DNA from: DATKWD01 sp963704815
GTDB taxonomy: Bacteria > Actinomycetota > Acidimicrobiia > Acidimicrobiales > Salinilacustritrichaceae
Direction: 5' to 3'
Assembly: GCA_963704815.1 (NCBI GenBank)
Contig: CAVPHU010000001.1
Span: 434,001 to 498,000 of the forward strand
DNA: 64,000 nt
The notes under the pieces are model-generated. The model saw only the letters and a list, made by a program, of their open reading frames with translations, made no database searches and was not told the origin of the DNA. Shown here one piece after another: positions 50,516 to 59,724 of the stretch. The first letter of the stretch is position 1. The number at the start of each line of letters is the position of its first letter. Both the position numbers and the translations under genes were made by a program.

Positions 50516-51652
50516 TCAGATCTGTCGCAGATCGGTGGCGAGGCCGAGGGTGTGCCGGCCGACGACCTCGTAGGTGCGGGGTGCCACCATGGCGTGCTGG
50601 GTCGCCACGTGCACGTCGCGGAACACCCGTTGGAGCGGGCTCGTCTCGTAGACCGCGGCTCCCCCACCGCTGTGGAAGCAGCGATCGACGGCCTCGACGC
50701 AGCGCGCCGTGGCATCGGTCGCCGCCAACCGGAGACCGATGCGATGCGAGTCGTCGACCGTCCGCGCGCCGGCATCGGCCGCTGCGTCCGCGATGGCGGC
50801 GTCGAGCAGGGCTCGGGCCGACCGAACCGCGGCCTCGGCGCGGGCGACCTCGGCCTGGACGACCGGACGCTCGGCAAGCGGCTTGGAGCTTCCCTGCGGA
50901 CGCTTGTCGGCTGCGAGCAGCACCAGTTCGTCGATGGCACGACGGGCGAGCCCGATGGTCACTGCGGCCACCCCGCAGGCAAGGGCGCCGAAGAAGCTGA
51001 ACCGGTAGAGCGGGCGGTCGATGACCGGCTCGCCGCCCACCTGGACCCAACGGCCCTCGGGCACGAACGCGGCATCGACCTCGTAGTCGGTGCTTCCGGT
51101 TCCGCGCAGGCCGGACGTGTGCCAGGTGTCGAGCAGCTCGACCTGGGAGCGTTCGAAGAACACGAACGGTGCGACCAGGCCGTCGCCTCGGGGAGCCGGG
51201 GCGCCCTCGGAGTCGACCAGCAGCGCTCCCCCGCCGATCCAGGTGCAGTGACGGGTGCCCGAGCCCCACTGCCAGCGGCCGCTGACCGTGAGCCCGCCCT
51301 CGGATGCGGCGGCTCGGCCGACCGGCGCGGCGAATCCCCCGGTGACCGCGCCCGGGTCGCCGTAGATCGGTTCGAGCCAGTCGGGGGCCAGATAGCCGCT
51401 CACCAGGGAGGTCGTGGCGGCGATCATCCCGCACCAGGCCGTGGCCCCGTCATCGACCGCGAGTCGCACCACGGCATCCACCACCTCGGCGATCGGTGCC
51501 TCGGTTCCGCCGATCTCGGCCGGGACACACGCCCGCGGGAGCCCGGACCGGACGACGTGGGCCGCGACGTCGTCGGTCAGATGCCGGAGGCGGTCCTGCT
51601 CGGGTGCTGCCGCGCGGCCCGCTGCGCCCGCTGCCGCGACCTCGAACCCCAC
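50516..51652 (-). CDS. Acyl-CoA dehydrogenase-family flavoprotein
   Basis: A 378-residue flavoprotein of the acyl-CoA dehydrogenase_2 / hydroxylase-like group. Visible are ACVPAEIGGTEAP (N-terminal domain), TSGLRGTGSTDYEVDAAFVP (central beta domain, a hallmark of the HsaA/DszC-type branch), and FHSGGGAAVYETSPLQRVFRDVHVATQHAM (C-terminal domain). These last segments resemble FMN/FAD-dependent monooxygenases (HsaA, DszC) more than true dehydrogenases, so it may add oxygen. GTG 51652 starts 2 bp after the SurE stop. With the ECH and nitroreductase (a possible flavin reductase) it could form a degradation set. Confidence 0.8.
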   Translation of the reverse strand: MGFEVAAAGAAGRAAAPEQDRLRHLTDDVAAHVVRSGLPRACVPAEIGGTEAPIAEVVDAVVRLAVDDGATAWCGMIAATTSLVSGYLAPDWLEPIYGDPGAVTGGFAAPVGRAAASEGGLTVSGRWQWGSGTRHCTWIGGGALLVDSEGAPAPRGDGLVAPFVFFERSQVELLDTWHTSGLRGTGSTDYEVDAAFVPEGRWVQVGGEPVIDRPLYRFSFFGALACGVAAVTIGLARRAIDELVLLAADKRPQGSSKPLAERPVVQAEVARAEAAVRSARALLDAAIADAAADAGARTVDDSHRIGLRLAATDATARCVEAVDRCFHSGGGAAVYETSPLQRVFRDVHVATQHAMVAPRTYEVVGRHTLGLATDLRQI

Positions 51653-51654
51653 GG

Positions 51655-52479
51655 TCAGAAGGTGATGACCGAGAGGGTGGCGAACCCGTTGATGAACGCC
51701 TCGGCGTCGTCGACCGGGTCTTCGAGGGTGCTCTCGCAGTCGACGGTGAACACGTCCTCGGTGTCGTCGCGCTCGCCGACGGGCACCTCGACCAGCCCGC
51801 GCACCTCGCCGACGGGACACGTGGGCACGTTGAGCGAATCGACCATGGCCTCGGCATCGCCCGCTTCGAGCGCAGCGCGTCGCTCGTCGAGGTAGTCGAG
51901 CGCCAGGACCACCGCGTCGTCGAACTCGGCGACGCCGTCGACGAGCCCGCTGCTGACCGCGAGGGCCGGGAGCCCCCGCCTCGCCGCCGTCTTGGCCGCC
52001 CCGACCGTGCCCGACACCTCGCTCAGCTCGCGGATGTTCTGACCCGAGTTGATGCCCGAGATCACCAGACCCGGCTCGATGCCGAGCTCGTCGAGGGCGT
52101 AGATCACGCTGTCGGCCGGCTTGCCGTCGACGGCGGTCCCTGCGTATCCGCCGGCCGTCGCCGATTCGGTGGCGGTGACCCCTTCGGTGGTGGCGTCGCC
52201 CGAGCCCGATTGGTTCTCGGCCGGGGCCACCACGACGATCTCGACGTCGTCGAGACCCTGCAGACCGTTCACCAGCGCATCGATACCGGGCGCGCCGATT
52301 CCGTCGTCGTTCGTCACGAGGATCACGAGTGGCTCAGCCGCCACGGTCGTGGACGTGCTCGAACTCGACGAGCTCGAGGACTCGTCGGCCGGTGCGGCAT
52401 CGTCTGCGTCGTCGCCGCCGCACGCGGCCGCCATGAGCACCAGGGCGGTCAACGCCACGATCACGATTCGTCGGGTCAT
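51655..52479 (-). CDS. SurE-like nucleotidase domain as an exported lipoprotein
   Basis: A 274-residue protein. A Sec signal ends in lipobox LMAAAC (residue ~20), followed by an acidic and Ser/Thr-rich linker (SSSSSSSSTSTTV) and then a SurE domain. Conserved SurE sites are LVTNDDGIGAPG (metal Asp-Asp), VVVAPAENQSGSG (Asn/Ser ligand loop) and VISGINSGQN. Bacterial SurE is normally a cytoplasmic 5'/3'-nucleotidase, so surface lipoprotein anchoring is unusual. ATG 52479 has AGAGGA upstream. ATG 52497, which overlaps the upstream stop (ATGA), is an equally possible start. It sits between a PLP lyase and a flavoprotein in the operon. Confidence 0.8.
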   Translation of the reverse strand: MTRRIVIVALTALVLMAAACGGDDADDAAPADESSSSSSSSTSTTVAAEPLVILVTNDDGIGAPGIDALVNGLQGLDDVEIVVVAPAENQSGSGDATTEGVTATESATAGGYAGTAVDGKPADSVIYALDELGIEPGLVISGINSGQNIRELSEVSGTVGAAKTAARRGLPALAVSSGLVDGVAEFDDAVVLALDYLDERRAALEAGDAEAMVDSLNVPTCPVGEVRGLVEVPVGERDDTEDVFTVDCESTLEDPVDDAEAFINGFATLSVITF

Positions 52480-52493
52480 CGGTCGGAATCCTC

Positions 52494-53902
52494 TCATGAC
52501 GGGTCGGGGAGTCCCTGCTGCTTGTCGAGCATGTCGGCCATCACGTTGCGGATGAACTCGTCGGCCTCGTCGTTCATGCCACCCTCGACACCGCCGTAGA
52601 TGGATGCACTCTTCGGTGGATCGCCGGCGTGCTCGGTGGCGTACGCGACCGCCTCGGCCAGGTCGTCGGCGAACTTCTCGACCACGCCGTCCTGAGTCTG
52701 GGGTCGGGTCACGGCCATGTGGATGGCGTTCGGGTACTGCTGGCCGTTGAACCGCCATCCTCGCAGCCGCATGAAGTCGTTCACGTGGTAGATGTCGAAC
52801 TCGTCGGACGGAACGAGAAGCAGAACGTCGGGTCGCCCATCAAGATGCAGCTCGGGATGGCTCTTGACCGCGTCCTGCATGGCGAAGGCCGTCTCGAAGA
52901 TCTTCTTCGGCGTAGCGCAGGTAGCCCTCACGCCCGAGGCTCACCATCCCGGCCCAGGTCGCGGCGAGCAGCCCGCCCGACCGGCTGCCGTCGATGCCAG
53001 GCGAGCAGTACTTGCCTCCGCTCCAGTCGGTGAGGAAGAAGTACTGGTCGTCGGCGCAGGTCGATGTCGCGAAAGGCCAGGACCGACGTGCCCTTGAAGC
53101 CGTAGCCGTACTTGTGGGTGTCGGCCGAGATGGTCGTCACGCCGGGCAGCGCGGAAGTCGAACACCGGGATGTCGTAGCCGAGCTCCTCGCCCCACGGAA
53201 GGATGAACCCGCCGAGGCAGCCGTCGACGTGCAGGCCGATGCCGCGCTCGAGCGCGAGGTCGCACGAGCTCGTCGATCGGGTCGATGGTGCCGTAGCCGT
53301 AGTTGCTGGCCGATCCGATGAGCGCGACGGTGTTGTCGTCGACGGCGTCGGCCATCGCGTCGAGGTCGGCACGCGTGGTCTCCGGGTCGATCGGGCACCG
53401 TCTCAGCTCGATGCCGAGGAGGTGGCAGGCCTTGTCGAAGGCGGGGTGTCCGGTCTCGGGCTTGATGACGTTCGGACGTGGTGATCCCTTGACGGTGCTC
53501 CCGAGCGTGCTCCGCGATAGGCGAGCATCGCGTGCAGGATGCGAGTCCGCTGCCGCCGCTGGTCACCAGTCCGCCGGGCTCGGTGTCGATCACGTCGTCG
53601 CCGTGGAGCATGTCGAGCGTCATGGCGATGATCTCACCCTCGAACCGCGTCGCGCTCGGGCAGATGTCGCGCTGGAGGACGTTCACGTGGGCGAACAGCT
53701 CGTACGCCTCGCCCATGAAGTCGTAGTGCTCGTGGTCGCCGCAGTACATCGTGCCGCTGCACTGCCCGCTCTCCCATGCCTGGTCCTCCTCGGCGGCGAG
53801 CTGCGAGAGCTGCTCGGCGAGGATCGCATCGCGGGGACGCCCTTCGCTCGGCATGCCGCGCAGCACGTCGTAGCGGTCGGTGTAGGGGTAGACGCTGCTC
53901 AT
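52494..53902 (-). pseudogene. Sphingosine-1-phosphate lyase-like PLP enzyme, about seven frameshifts
   Basis: The span would encode about 468 residues of a fold-type I PLP lyase of the group II decarboxylase/S1P-lyase branch. Recognisable parts in order are MYCGDHEHYDF, FEGEIIAMTLDMLHGD, GGLVTSGGSG, GHPAFDKACHLLGIEL, GLHVDGCLGGFILPWGEE, and the PLP site SADTHKYGYGFKG with the Schiff-base Lys. DWSGGKYCSPGIDGSRSGG and FDIYHVNDFMRLRGW, close to human SGPL1, follow. Frame changes occur near 53545, 53520, 53475, 53270, 53152, 53062 and 52912. The motifs are intact, so sequencing error is more likely than decay. The family cleaves phosphorylated amino-alcohols or decarboxylates amino acids. ATG 53902 has GGAG upstream. 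Confidence 0.8.
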
Positions 53903-53918
53903 CGGAGGCTCCGGGACA

Positions 53919-55453
53919 TCAGGGATTGAGGGCTTGGTAGACCGGCTGGAGCGCCTCGAACGCAGCGATGAACTGCTCGGTGACTCCGGCCAGCAACCGC
54001 TGGTTGGCGGGATCGGGTTCGTAGGTTCGCGCAAGTCGGACCAGTGCGTCGAGAGCGTCGTCGCCGATCGCGCCGTGGCGGGCGAGCGCGAAGAGCCCGG
54101 TGGCCCGGGCGATCGCCCGATCCGGGTCGACGAGCGGGCTCGACCGGCCGGTCGAGGACGTCGGCGAGGATCTGACACCACGCGCGCCGAGCGGGCGGCG
54201 CCGCCCACGAAGGCCACGTCGTCGACCGCGTGCTGGGTGAACCGCTCGACGTGGGGAAGCAGCCAGGCCAGGTTGTGGCCGACCCCCTCGGCCGCCGCTC
54301 TGACCAGGTCGGTCCGCGTCGTCTCGAGCCCGAGGTTGAGGAACCCGCCGCGCATCGCGGCGTCGGCCGACGGCGACAACGAGCCGTTCAGCCAGGGAAG
54401 GAACAGCACGCCGTTGGCTCCGGCGGGCACGGCGCCGAGCACCTCGTCGAGCCGGGCGAACGGATCGTCGGCCCGATGGTCGGCGAGCTGGTCGGCGGGA
54501 TGGAACAAGCCGTCGAGCACGAACTCGAGGGCACGACCCCCGATGCCGTTCTCGGCCCACACGAGATGGGTGCCGAACGGGCTCGGCATGGCGAGGACCT
54601 CGTGGTCCAGGTCGACCGAATGGTGATCGACCCGGTCGACGATCACGCTCGTGGTCCCGATGGCGAGCCCGGCTCGCCCCTCACGAAGGGCACCGGTGGC
54701 GATCACGTCGGCGATCGTGTCGCTGAGCCCCGCCTGTACGGTGACACCCGTCGGAAGGCCGAGTTCGGCCGCCACCGGGCCGAGCAGCGTGCCGACGGCG
54801 TCGTGGAGGCCGATCAACTCGGGCAGTCTCGTGGGGTCGACCCCCGACCTCGACAGGAGGTCGTCGTCGTAGGCGGTCACCCCGAGGGCCCGGTTGTCAC
54901 ACAGCTGCGAGGTGAGCATGGTCACCTGGGTGGCGCACCGCCGACCGGTCAGCCGGGCGTTCACGTAGTCCATCGGTTCGAGATAGGAGGCGGTGACCTC
55001 ATGGATGTCGGGCCGGTCGCGTTCGAAGTGCAACAGGTGGGCCAGCGAGAGGCCGTTCCCCACCGGGGGGATGCCGTGGCGCTCGACCCAGAGCACGAAG
55101 TTCCCGTCGTCGGCGCCGAGGACCTCCCAGGAATGATCGGTTCCCCGCTTGTCCTGCCACAGCGCCATGGGTGCGACCGGTGCGCCCGAACCGTCGACGG
55201 GCACGATCGAGCTGTACTGGCTGCACACGGCGAGACTCACCACGTCCGCCGCGGCGCTGCGGTCGGCGGCGGTGACCTCGGCGATCGCCGACGTCACCGC
55301 CGTCCAGATCTCGGTGGCATCCTGCTCGGCGATGTCGCCGGACCGACGGGTGGCGATGACACGGGACGCCGAGGCCACGAGCGTCCCGTCGTCGGCCACG
55401 AGCGCCACCTTCGCGTTCGTCGTGCCCAGATCGATCCCGATCGCGTGACTCAC
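53919..55453 (-). CDS. FGGY-family carbohydrate kinase (xylulokinase-like), frameshifted near the 3' end
   Basis: A ~511-residue ATP-dependent kinase with two actin-like domains. The first phosphate loop is GIDLGTTNAKVALV. APMALWQDKRG holds the xylulokinase-type W-x-D-x-R motif. GLAIGTTSVIV is the second phosphate loop and VAFVGGAARSA the adenosine motif. The frame is lost around 54178 and regained near 54135 (two indels), then continues to NP at the end. The sugar is not certain: D-xylulose, glycerol or a polyol are all in the family. GTG 55453 overlaps the PuuD-like stop (GTGA), and it precedes the PLP lyase by 16 bp, so the phosphorylated product might feed the lyase (inference). Confidence 0.82.
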
Positions 55454-56157
55454 GGGCGGGCCCGGTCCCGAGCGGCGGCGACGACCTCGTCGAACAGTGC
55501 CTGCTGCGTCGGGTCGTCCGCAGCGGTCAGCTCGGGGTGCCACTGCACGATGAGGCTGCGCGGGGAGCCGTCGAGGGCCAACGCCTCGACCAGCCCGTCG
55601 GGTGCGGTGGCCACCGCGGTCAACCCCTTGCCGAGCACATCGACCGCCTGGTGGTGCCAGGACATGGAGCGGACCTCCTCGACGCCCATCACCGCAGCCA
55701 GATGCGAGGACGGGTCGACCGTGAGGTCGTGGAGGATCGGGCCGGTCGGATCGTCCCGATGGGCGACGGTCGGGCCGAAGACATCAGGCACGTGCTGGTG
55801 CAGGGTGCCGCCCATGGCCACGTTCACCACCTGCATGCCCCGGCAGATGGCCAGCAACGGGAGCTCGCCGGCCAGGGCCGCATCGACCAGCGCGAGGTCG
55901 GAGCGATCGCGATCGGCTGACGTTCCGTAGACCGAGGCGTGGGCCGGCTGGTCGAACTCGGACGGATCGACGTCGCCGCCGCCGGTCAACACCAGTCCGT
56001 CCAGTCGAGCCACCAGCGTCGCGGCATCGTCGCCGCCGGCCGGGAGCAGGACCGGGACGCCGCCGGCCCGGCGGACGGCGGCGACGTAGGCCTCCGGGAG
56101 TTCGAGGTCGCCGCGGCGGTTGGCGGCGTGGGTCGTCAGACCGATGAGCGGGGCCAC
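55450..56157 (-). CDS. Class I glutamine amidotransferase-like gamma-glutamyl hydrolase (PuuD-like)
   Basis: A 235-residue hydrolase of the peptidase C26/PuuD group. LTGGGDVDPSEF is the characteristic Gly-rich turn, the nucleophile is Cys in LAICRGMQVVNV, the His is in SMSWHHQAV or QWHPE, with Glu completing the triad. PuuD removes glutamate from gamma-glutamyl-gamma-aminobutyrate in putrescine breakdown. The neighbouring glutamine-synthetase-like ligase and the divergent aldehyde dehydrogenase would supply its substrate. GTG 56157 lies 10 bp after the ligase stop. The actual amine (putrescine, ethanolamine or other) cannot be read from the sequence. Confidence 0.85.
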   Translation of the reverse strand: MAPLIGLTTHAANRRGDLELPEAYVAAVRRAGGVPVLLPAGGDDAATLVARLDGLVLTGGGDVDPSEFDQPAHASVYGTSADRDRSDLALVDAALAGELPLLAICRGMQVVNVAMGGTLHQHVPDVFGPTVAHRDDPTGPILHDLTVDPSSHLAAVMGVEEVRSMSWHHQAVDVLGKGLTAVATAPDGLVEALALDGSPRSLIVQWHPELTAADDPTQQALFDEVVAAARDRARP

Positions 56158-56167
56158 GGCGATCGAC

Positions 56168-57524
56168 TCAGATCCGCTCGAAGTAGCGGACCCGCTCCCA
56201 GTCGGTCACTGCCGCGCGCTGCGGCGGCGACCTCGGTCCGGAAGAAGTGGGTGTAGTGCTCGACGACCTCGGGTCCGAACGCCGACGCGGCGAGCGAACT
56301 CGCCTCGAAGGCATCGGCGGCGTCACGCAGCGACGTGGGGACCTGATGCTGACCCTCGGTCGAGTAGACGTCGCCGAGGACGGGCGGCGGCGGCTCGGCC
56401 TTCCGCTCCATGCCGTCGAGGCCCGCTGCGATGGCCGCGGCATAGGCCAGATAGGGGTTCACGTCGGCGCCGGGGATCCGGCACTCGATCCGGAGGCCCG
56501 GCCCTGCGCCCACCACCCGGAAGCCGGCGGTCCGGTTGTCGGGCGACCACGCCAGCGCCGTCGGTGCCCAGCTCTGGGCCTGATAGCGCTTGTAGGAGTT
56601 GATGGTCGGCGCCATGCAGGCCATGAGGTCGGGCGCATGGGCCATCCACCCGGCGAGGAAGTGCTCGAAGGTCTCGCTGCAGGCGATCCCGCCCAGCTGA
56701 CGGGTCCCCGGGAAGAGCGGCTCGTCTCCGGACCAGAGGCTGAGGTGGAGGTGCGAGCTCGATCCGGCCTCGGACTCGTCGGGCTTGGCCATGAAGGTGG
56801 CGCTCGCGCCCTGCTGGTCGGCGACCTCCTTGACGCACTGCTTCATCAGCACGTGCCGGTCGGCCATCGAGAGGACGTCGGCATACCGGATGTTCAGCTC
56901 GTGCTGACCGCGGCCCCACTCGCCCTTGGTCGATTCGACCGGGATCTCCGATGCGTCAGGTGGCGGCGGAAGGCCCCGTTGAGGTCCTCGGTCCGCGCAG
57001 CCTGGAGCAGGTGGTAGTCCTCGATGTACCAGCCGGCGGGGGTGAGATCGCGGTAGCCGCCGGCGGCCGCGTCGGTGAACGACGTGCGGTACAGGAAGTA
57101 TTCGAGCTCCGACGCCGCCATCGCCTGCTGCCCGGCGGCCTCGAGCCGGGCGATCTGGCGCTTGAGGATCGACCGGGGGGCGACGCTCACCGGCTCGTGG
57201 GTCCGCTGGTCGACCGCATCACACATCACGAAGGCGGTGCGGTCGAGCCAGGAGAGCACGCGGATCGTTCCGAGATCGGGCACCAGGTGCACATCCCCGT
57301 AGCCCGCCTCCCAGTTGGAGTAGGAGTAGCCGTCGATCGGTTCCATCTCCATGTCGACCGTGAAGAGGTAGTCGCAGACATGGGTTCCGGCCTCGAGATC
57401 CTCGAGGAGGAACGGCCGCGTCGACCCGCTTGCCGACGAGGCGACCGTAGAGATCGGGGAAGCCGAGGATGACCGTGTCGACATCGCCAGCAGCGACGGC
57501 CTGGCCGAGTTCGTCCGGTGTCAT
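56168..57524 (-). CDS. Glutamine synthetase-like gamma-glutamylamine ligase (PuuA/GlnA3/GlnA4 type), three frameshifts
   Basis: A ~452-residue ATP-dependent ligase of the glutamine-synthetase fold. The metal/substrate Glu motifs appear as AASELEYFLY, KGEWGRGQHELN and SSSHLHLSLW, with NRTAGFRVVG and RIECRIPGADVNPYLAYAA for glutamate and ATP. Length and loops fit the non-adenylylated gamma-glutamylpolyamine/ethanolamide synthetases rather than GlnA1. Frame changes lie near 57421, 56955 and 56215, each with intact flanking motifs. ATG 57524 follows a -10 TAGACA by 8 nt, so it is leaderless. It is the first gene of an eight-gene operon and is divergent from the aldehyde dehydrogenase. Confidence 0.85.
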
Positions 57525-57532
57525 CGCCGCTC

Positions 57533-57542
57533 TGTCTAGTGT
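57533..57542. promoter_or_regulatory. Back-to-back leaderless promoters (ligase operon / aldehyde dehydrogenase) sharing a TA step
   Basis: Minus -10 TAGACA (57538-57533), 8 nt before ATG 57524. Plus -10 TAGTGT (57537-57542), 7 nt before ATG 57550. The hexamers share two base pairs, so the two directions should compete for RNA polymerase. Only 25 bp separate the two start codons. Confidence 0.5.
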
Positions 57543-57549
57543 CGCAGCG

Positions 57550-58975
57550 ATGCACACGCACGCCTCGTACCTGAACGGATCGGATCGAGCCGCGGGAGCG
57601 ACGGACCGTCGACTGGTCGACCCCTCGACCGAAGCCGAGTTCGCGATCGTCGACGAGGCCGACGACGCCCTGCTCGACGAGGCGGTCGACGGTGCTGCAC
57701 GAGCGTTCACGGCGTGGTCGGCCGTGCCGCCGCGAGCGCGCACGGTCGTCCTCCGCAGGGTCGCCGAGCTCATCCGGCGTGACGCCGAGCTGCTCGCCCG
57801 GGTCGAGTCACAGAACGCGGGCAAGCCGATCGCCGCAGCTCGTGGCGAGATCGGCGCCGCCGCGGCCGTGTTCGACTACTACGCCGGAGCCACCGACAAG
57901 GTCGGTGGCCAGACCCTGACGCCGAACGCCCCGGGCACCATCCTCACCTTCCGTGAGCCGCTCGGCGTCTACGCGGTCATCACGCCCTGGAACTTCCCGA
58001 TGCTCATTCTGGCGTGGAAGGTGGCGCCGGCCCTCGCGATGGGCAACTCGGTCGTCGCCAAGCCGGCGTCGGCGACCCCGTTGACGGCGCTGATGCTGGC
58101 CGGGCTGCTCACCGAGGCCGGACTGCCCGACGGCGCGTGCAACGTGGTCGTCGGACCCGGCTCGTCGCTGGGCGAGTCCCTGGTCACCCACCCCGACGTA
58201 CGCAAGGTCAGCTTCACCGGTTCCACCGAGGTCGGGAGTCGGATCATGAGCCTGGCATCGCAGGACATCACGCGGGTCTCGCTCGAGCTCGGCGGCAAGT
58301 CGGCCAACCTGGTGTTCGCCGACACCGACCTCGATGCCTGCGTCGAGTCGTCACTGTGGTCGGTCTTCGACAACGCCGGCCAGGACTGCTGCGCCCGCAG
58401 CCGGATGTTCGTCCAACGTCCTGTCTACGACGAGTTCGTCGACCGCTTCACCGAGGCGACCGAAGCGATCAGCCTCGGCGACACCGGCGACGAAGCGACC
58501 CGACTCGGGCCCCTGATCGGGCCCGGGCACCACGCCGACGTGCTCGGCCACGTCGAGGCGGCACGATCACAGGGAGCCGAGCTGAGGTGTGGGGGCGGAC
58601 AGCCCGACCGTGCCGGGTTCTACATCGAGCCGGCCGTGTTCACCACCGCCGACCCGACGCTCGAGTTCCTCCACCGCGAGCTGTTCGGCCCGATCGTCGG
58701 CATCGTCCCGTTCGACGACGAGGACGAGGCGGTCGGCCTCGCCAATGATTCGGTGTACGGCTTGTCCGGCTCGATCTGGACCCGTGACGTCGGACGAGCG
58801 CTCCGCGTCGCCCGGGGCGTCGAGACCGGGATGCTCTCGATCAACTCGTCCTCGAGCGTGCATGTCGAAGCGCCGTTCGGTGGGGTGAAGCAGAGCGGGC
58901 TCGGACCGCGAGCAGGGCATGGTCGCCCTCGACCACTACAGCGAGCTCAAGACGGTGTTCATCGCCCATGATTGA
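57550..58975 (+). CDS. Aldehyde dehydrogenase (gamma-aminobutyraldehyde/PuuC-like), one frameshift
   Basis: About 475 residues of the NAD(P)-dependent aldehyde dehydrogenase superfamily. Landmarks: YAVITPWNFPMLILAWKVAPALA, FTGSTEVGSRIM, the general-base Glu in SLELGGKSANLVF, the nucleophile Cys in NAGQDCCARSR, and EAPFGGVKQSGLG near the end. One extra base at ~58905 shifts the frame. After correction the tail reads REQGMVALDHYSELKTVF-IAHD and stops at TGA 58975. The enzyme would oxidise an amino-aldehyde, either before or after glutamylation, in the pathway with the divergent ligase and PuuD-like hydrolase. Leaderless start at 57550. Confidence 0.88.
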
Positions 58976-58993
58976 CCGGCATGATTGGCTGGT

Positions 58994-59662
58994 ATGACTG
59001 ATCTCAACGTCGAGACCCGACCGGGCACCGAGCCCGCCCTGCTGTGGGGCCATGCGCTGCTGCAGTCGATTCCCACCGGGCCGATCGATCCCGCAACGCT
59101 CGATGTCGAGAACGAGATCGTCACCTACGACGCCCGCAACCACGGCGAGTCGCCCGACGCCACCGCCTCCGATCAGCTCACGTGGAAGGCCCTGACCCGC
59201 GACCTGTTCGCGGTCGCCGACTCGACCGGCCACGAGCATTTCGTCGCCGGTGGCGTGTCGATGGGGGCGGCCACGGCGTTGACCGCCGCCACCCTCGCTC
59301 CGGAGCGGATCCTCGGGCTGGTGCTGGTGATCCCTCCGTCGGCATGGGGTGTGCGGTGGGTCCAGAAGGTGACCTACGGAGCGGCCGGCACCCTCGGTGC
59401 CACGGTTCCGCTGCCTGCCGTCCGACGCGCGTCACGTTCGCTGCGAGGCGCAGCCAGGAGCGATCTGCCCGATTCGGAACTGCTCGCCGACATCAGCATG
59501 CCCACACTGGTGTGCGGCTGGCACCTCGACCCGTCGCACCCGCACGCGACGGCGAAACGCATCGCCGAGACGATCCCCGAGGCCGAACTGGTCACCTCGA
59601 AGCGCCCTGGCGACGCCGGCGGGTGGAAGGAACGCATCGAGGAGTTCGTCCGAACCGTCTGA
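58994..59662 (+). CDS. Alpha/beta hydrolase
   Basis: A 222-residue hydrolase. The oxyanion region is ALLWGHALLQS, the acid strand VTYDARNHGES, and the nucleophile elbow GGVSMGAATAL (Ser in G-V-S-M-G). Near the end PTLVCGWHLDPSHPHATAKRIAE has the Asp and His candidates for the triad. These enzymes hydrolyse esters or ring cleavage products, but nothing indicates the substrate. ATG 58994 is 18 bp after the aldehyde dehydrogenase stop, so co-transcription is likely. A weak CATGAT hexamer 8 nt upstream might act as its own -10. Confidence 0.8.
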   Translation: MTDLNVETRPGTEPALLWGHALLQSIPTGPIDPATLDVENEIVTYDARNHGESPDATASDQLTWKALTRDLFAVADSTGHEHFVAGGVSMGAATALTAATLAPERILGLVLVIPPSAWGVRWVQKVTYGAAGTLGATVPLPAVRRASRSLRGAARSDLPDSELLADISMPTLVCGWHLDPSHPHATAKRIAETIPEAELVTSKRPGDAGGWKERIEEFVRTV

Positions 59663-59724
59663 GGAGCTGCGCGGACAGGGCCGAGCGTCGCAGTTCCCCG
59701 CAATGCAACCAGGGCTGCGCAGTT

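Noticed and set aside
49580..51895. A 771-codon open frame on the plus strand
   Set aside because: It lies antisense to the nitroreductase, enoyl-CoA hydratase and flavoprotein genes, with low-complexity composition. It is an antisense shadow.
52494..53902. Glutamate decarboxylase as the name of the PLP enzyme
   Set aside because: The segments around the Schiff-base lysine and the C-terminal FDIYHVNDFMRLRGW match S1P lyase better, so I did not use the decarboxylase name.
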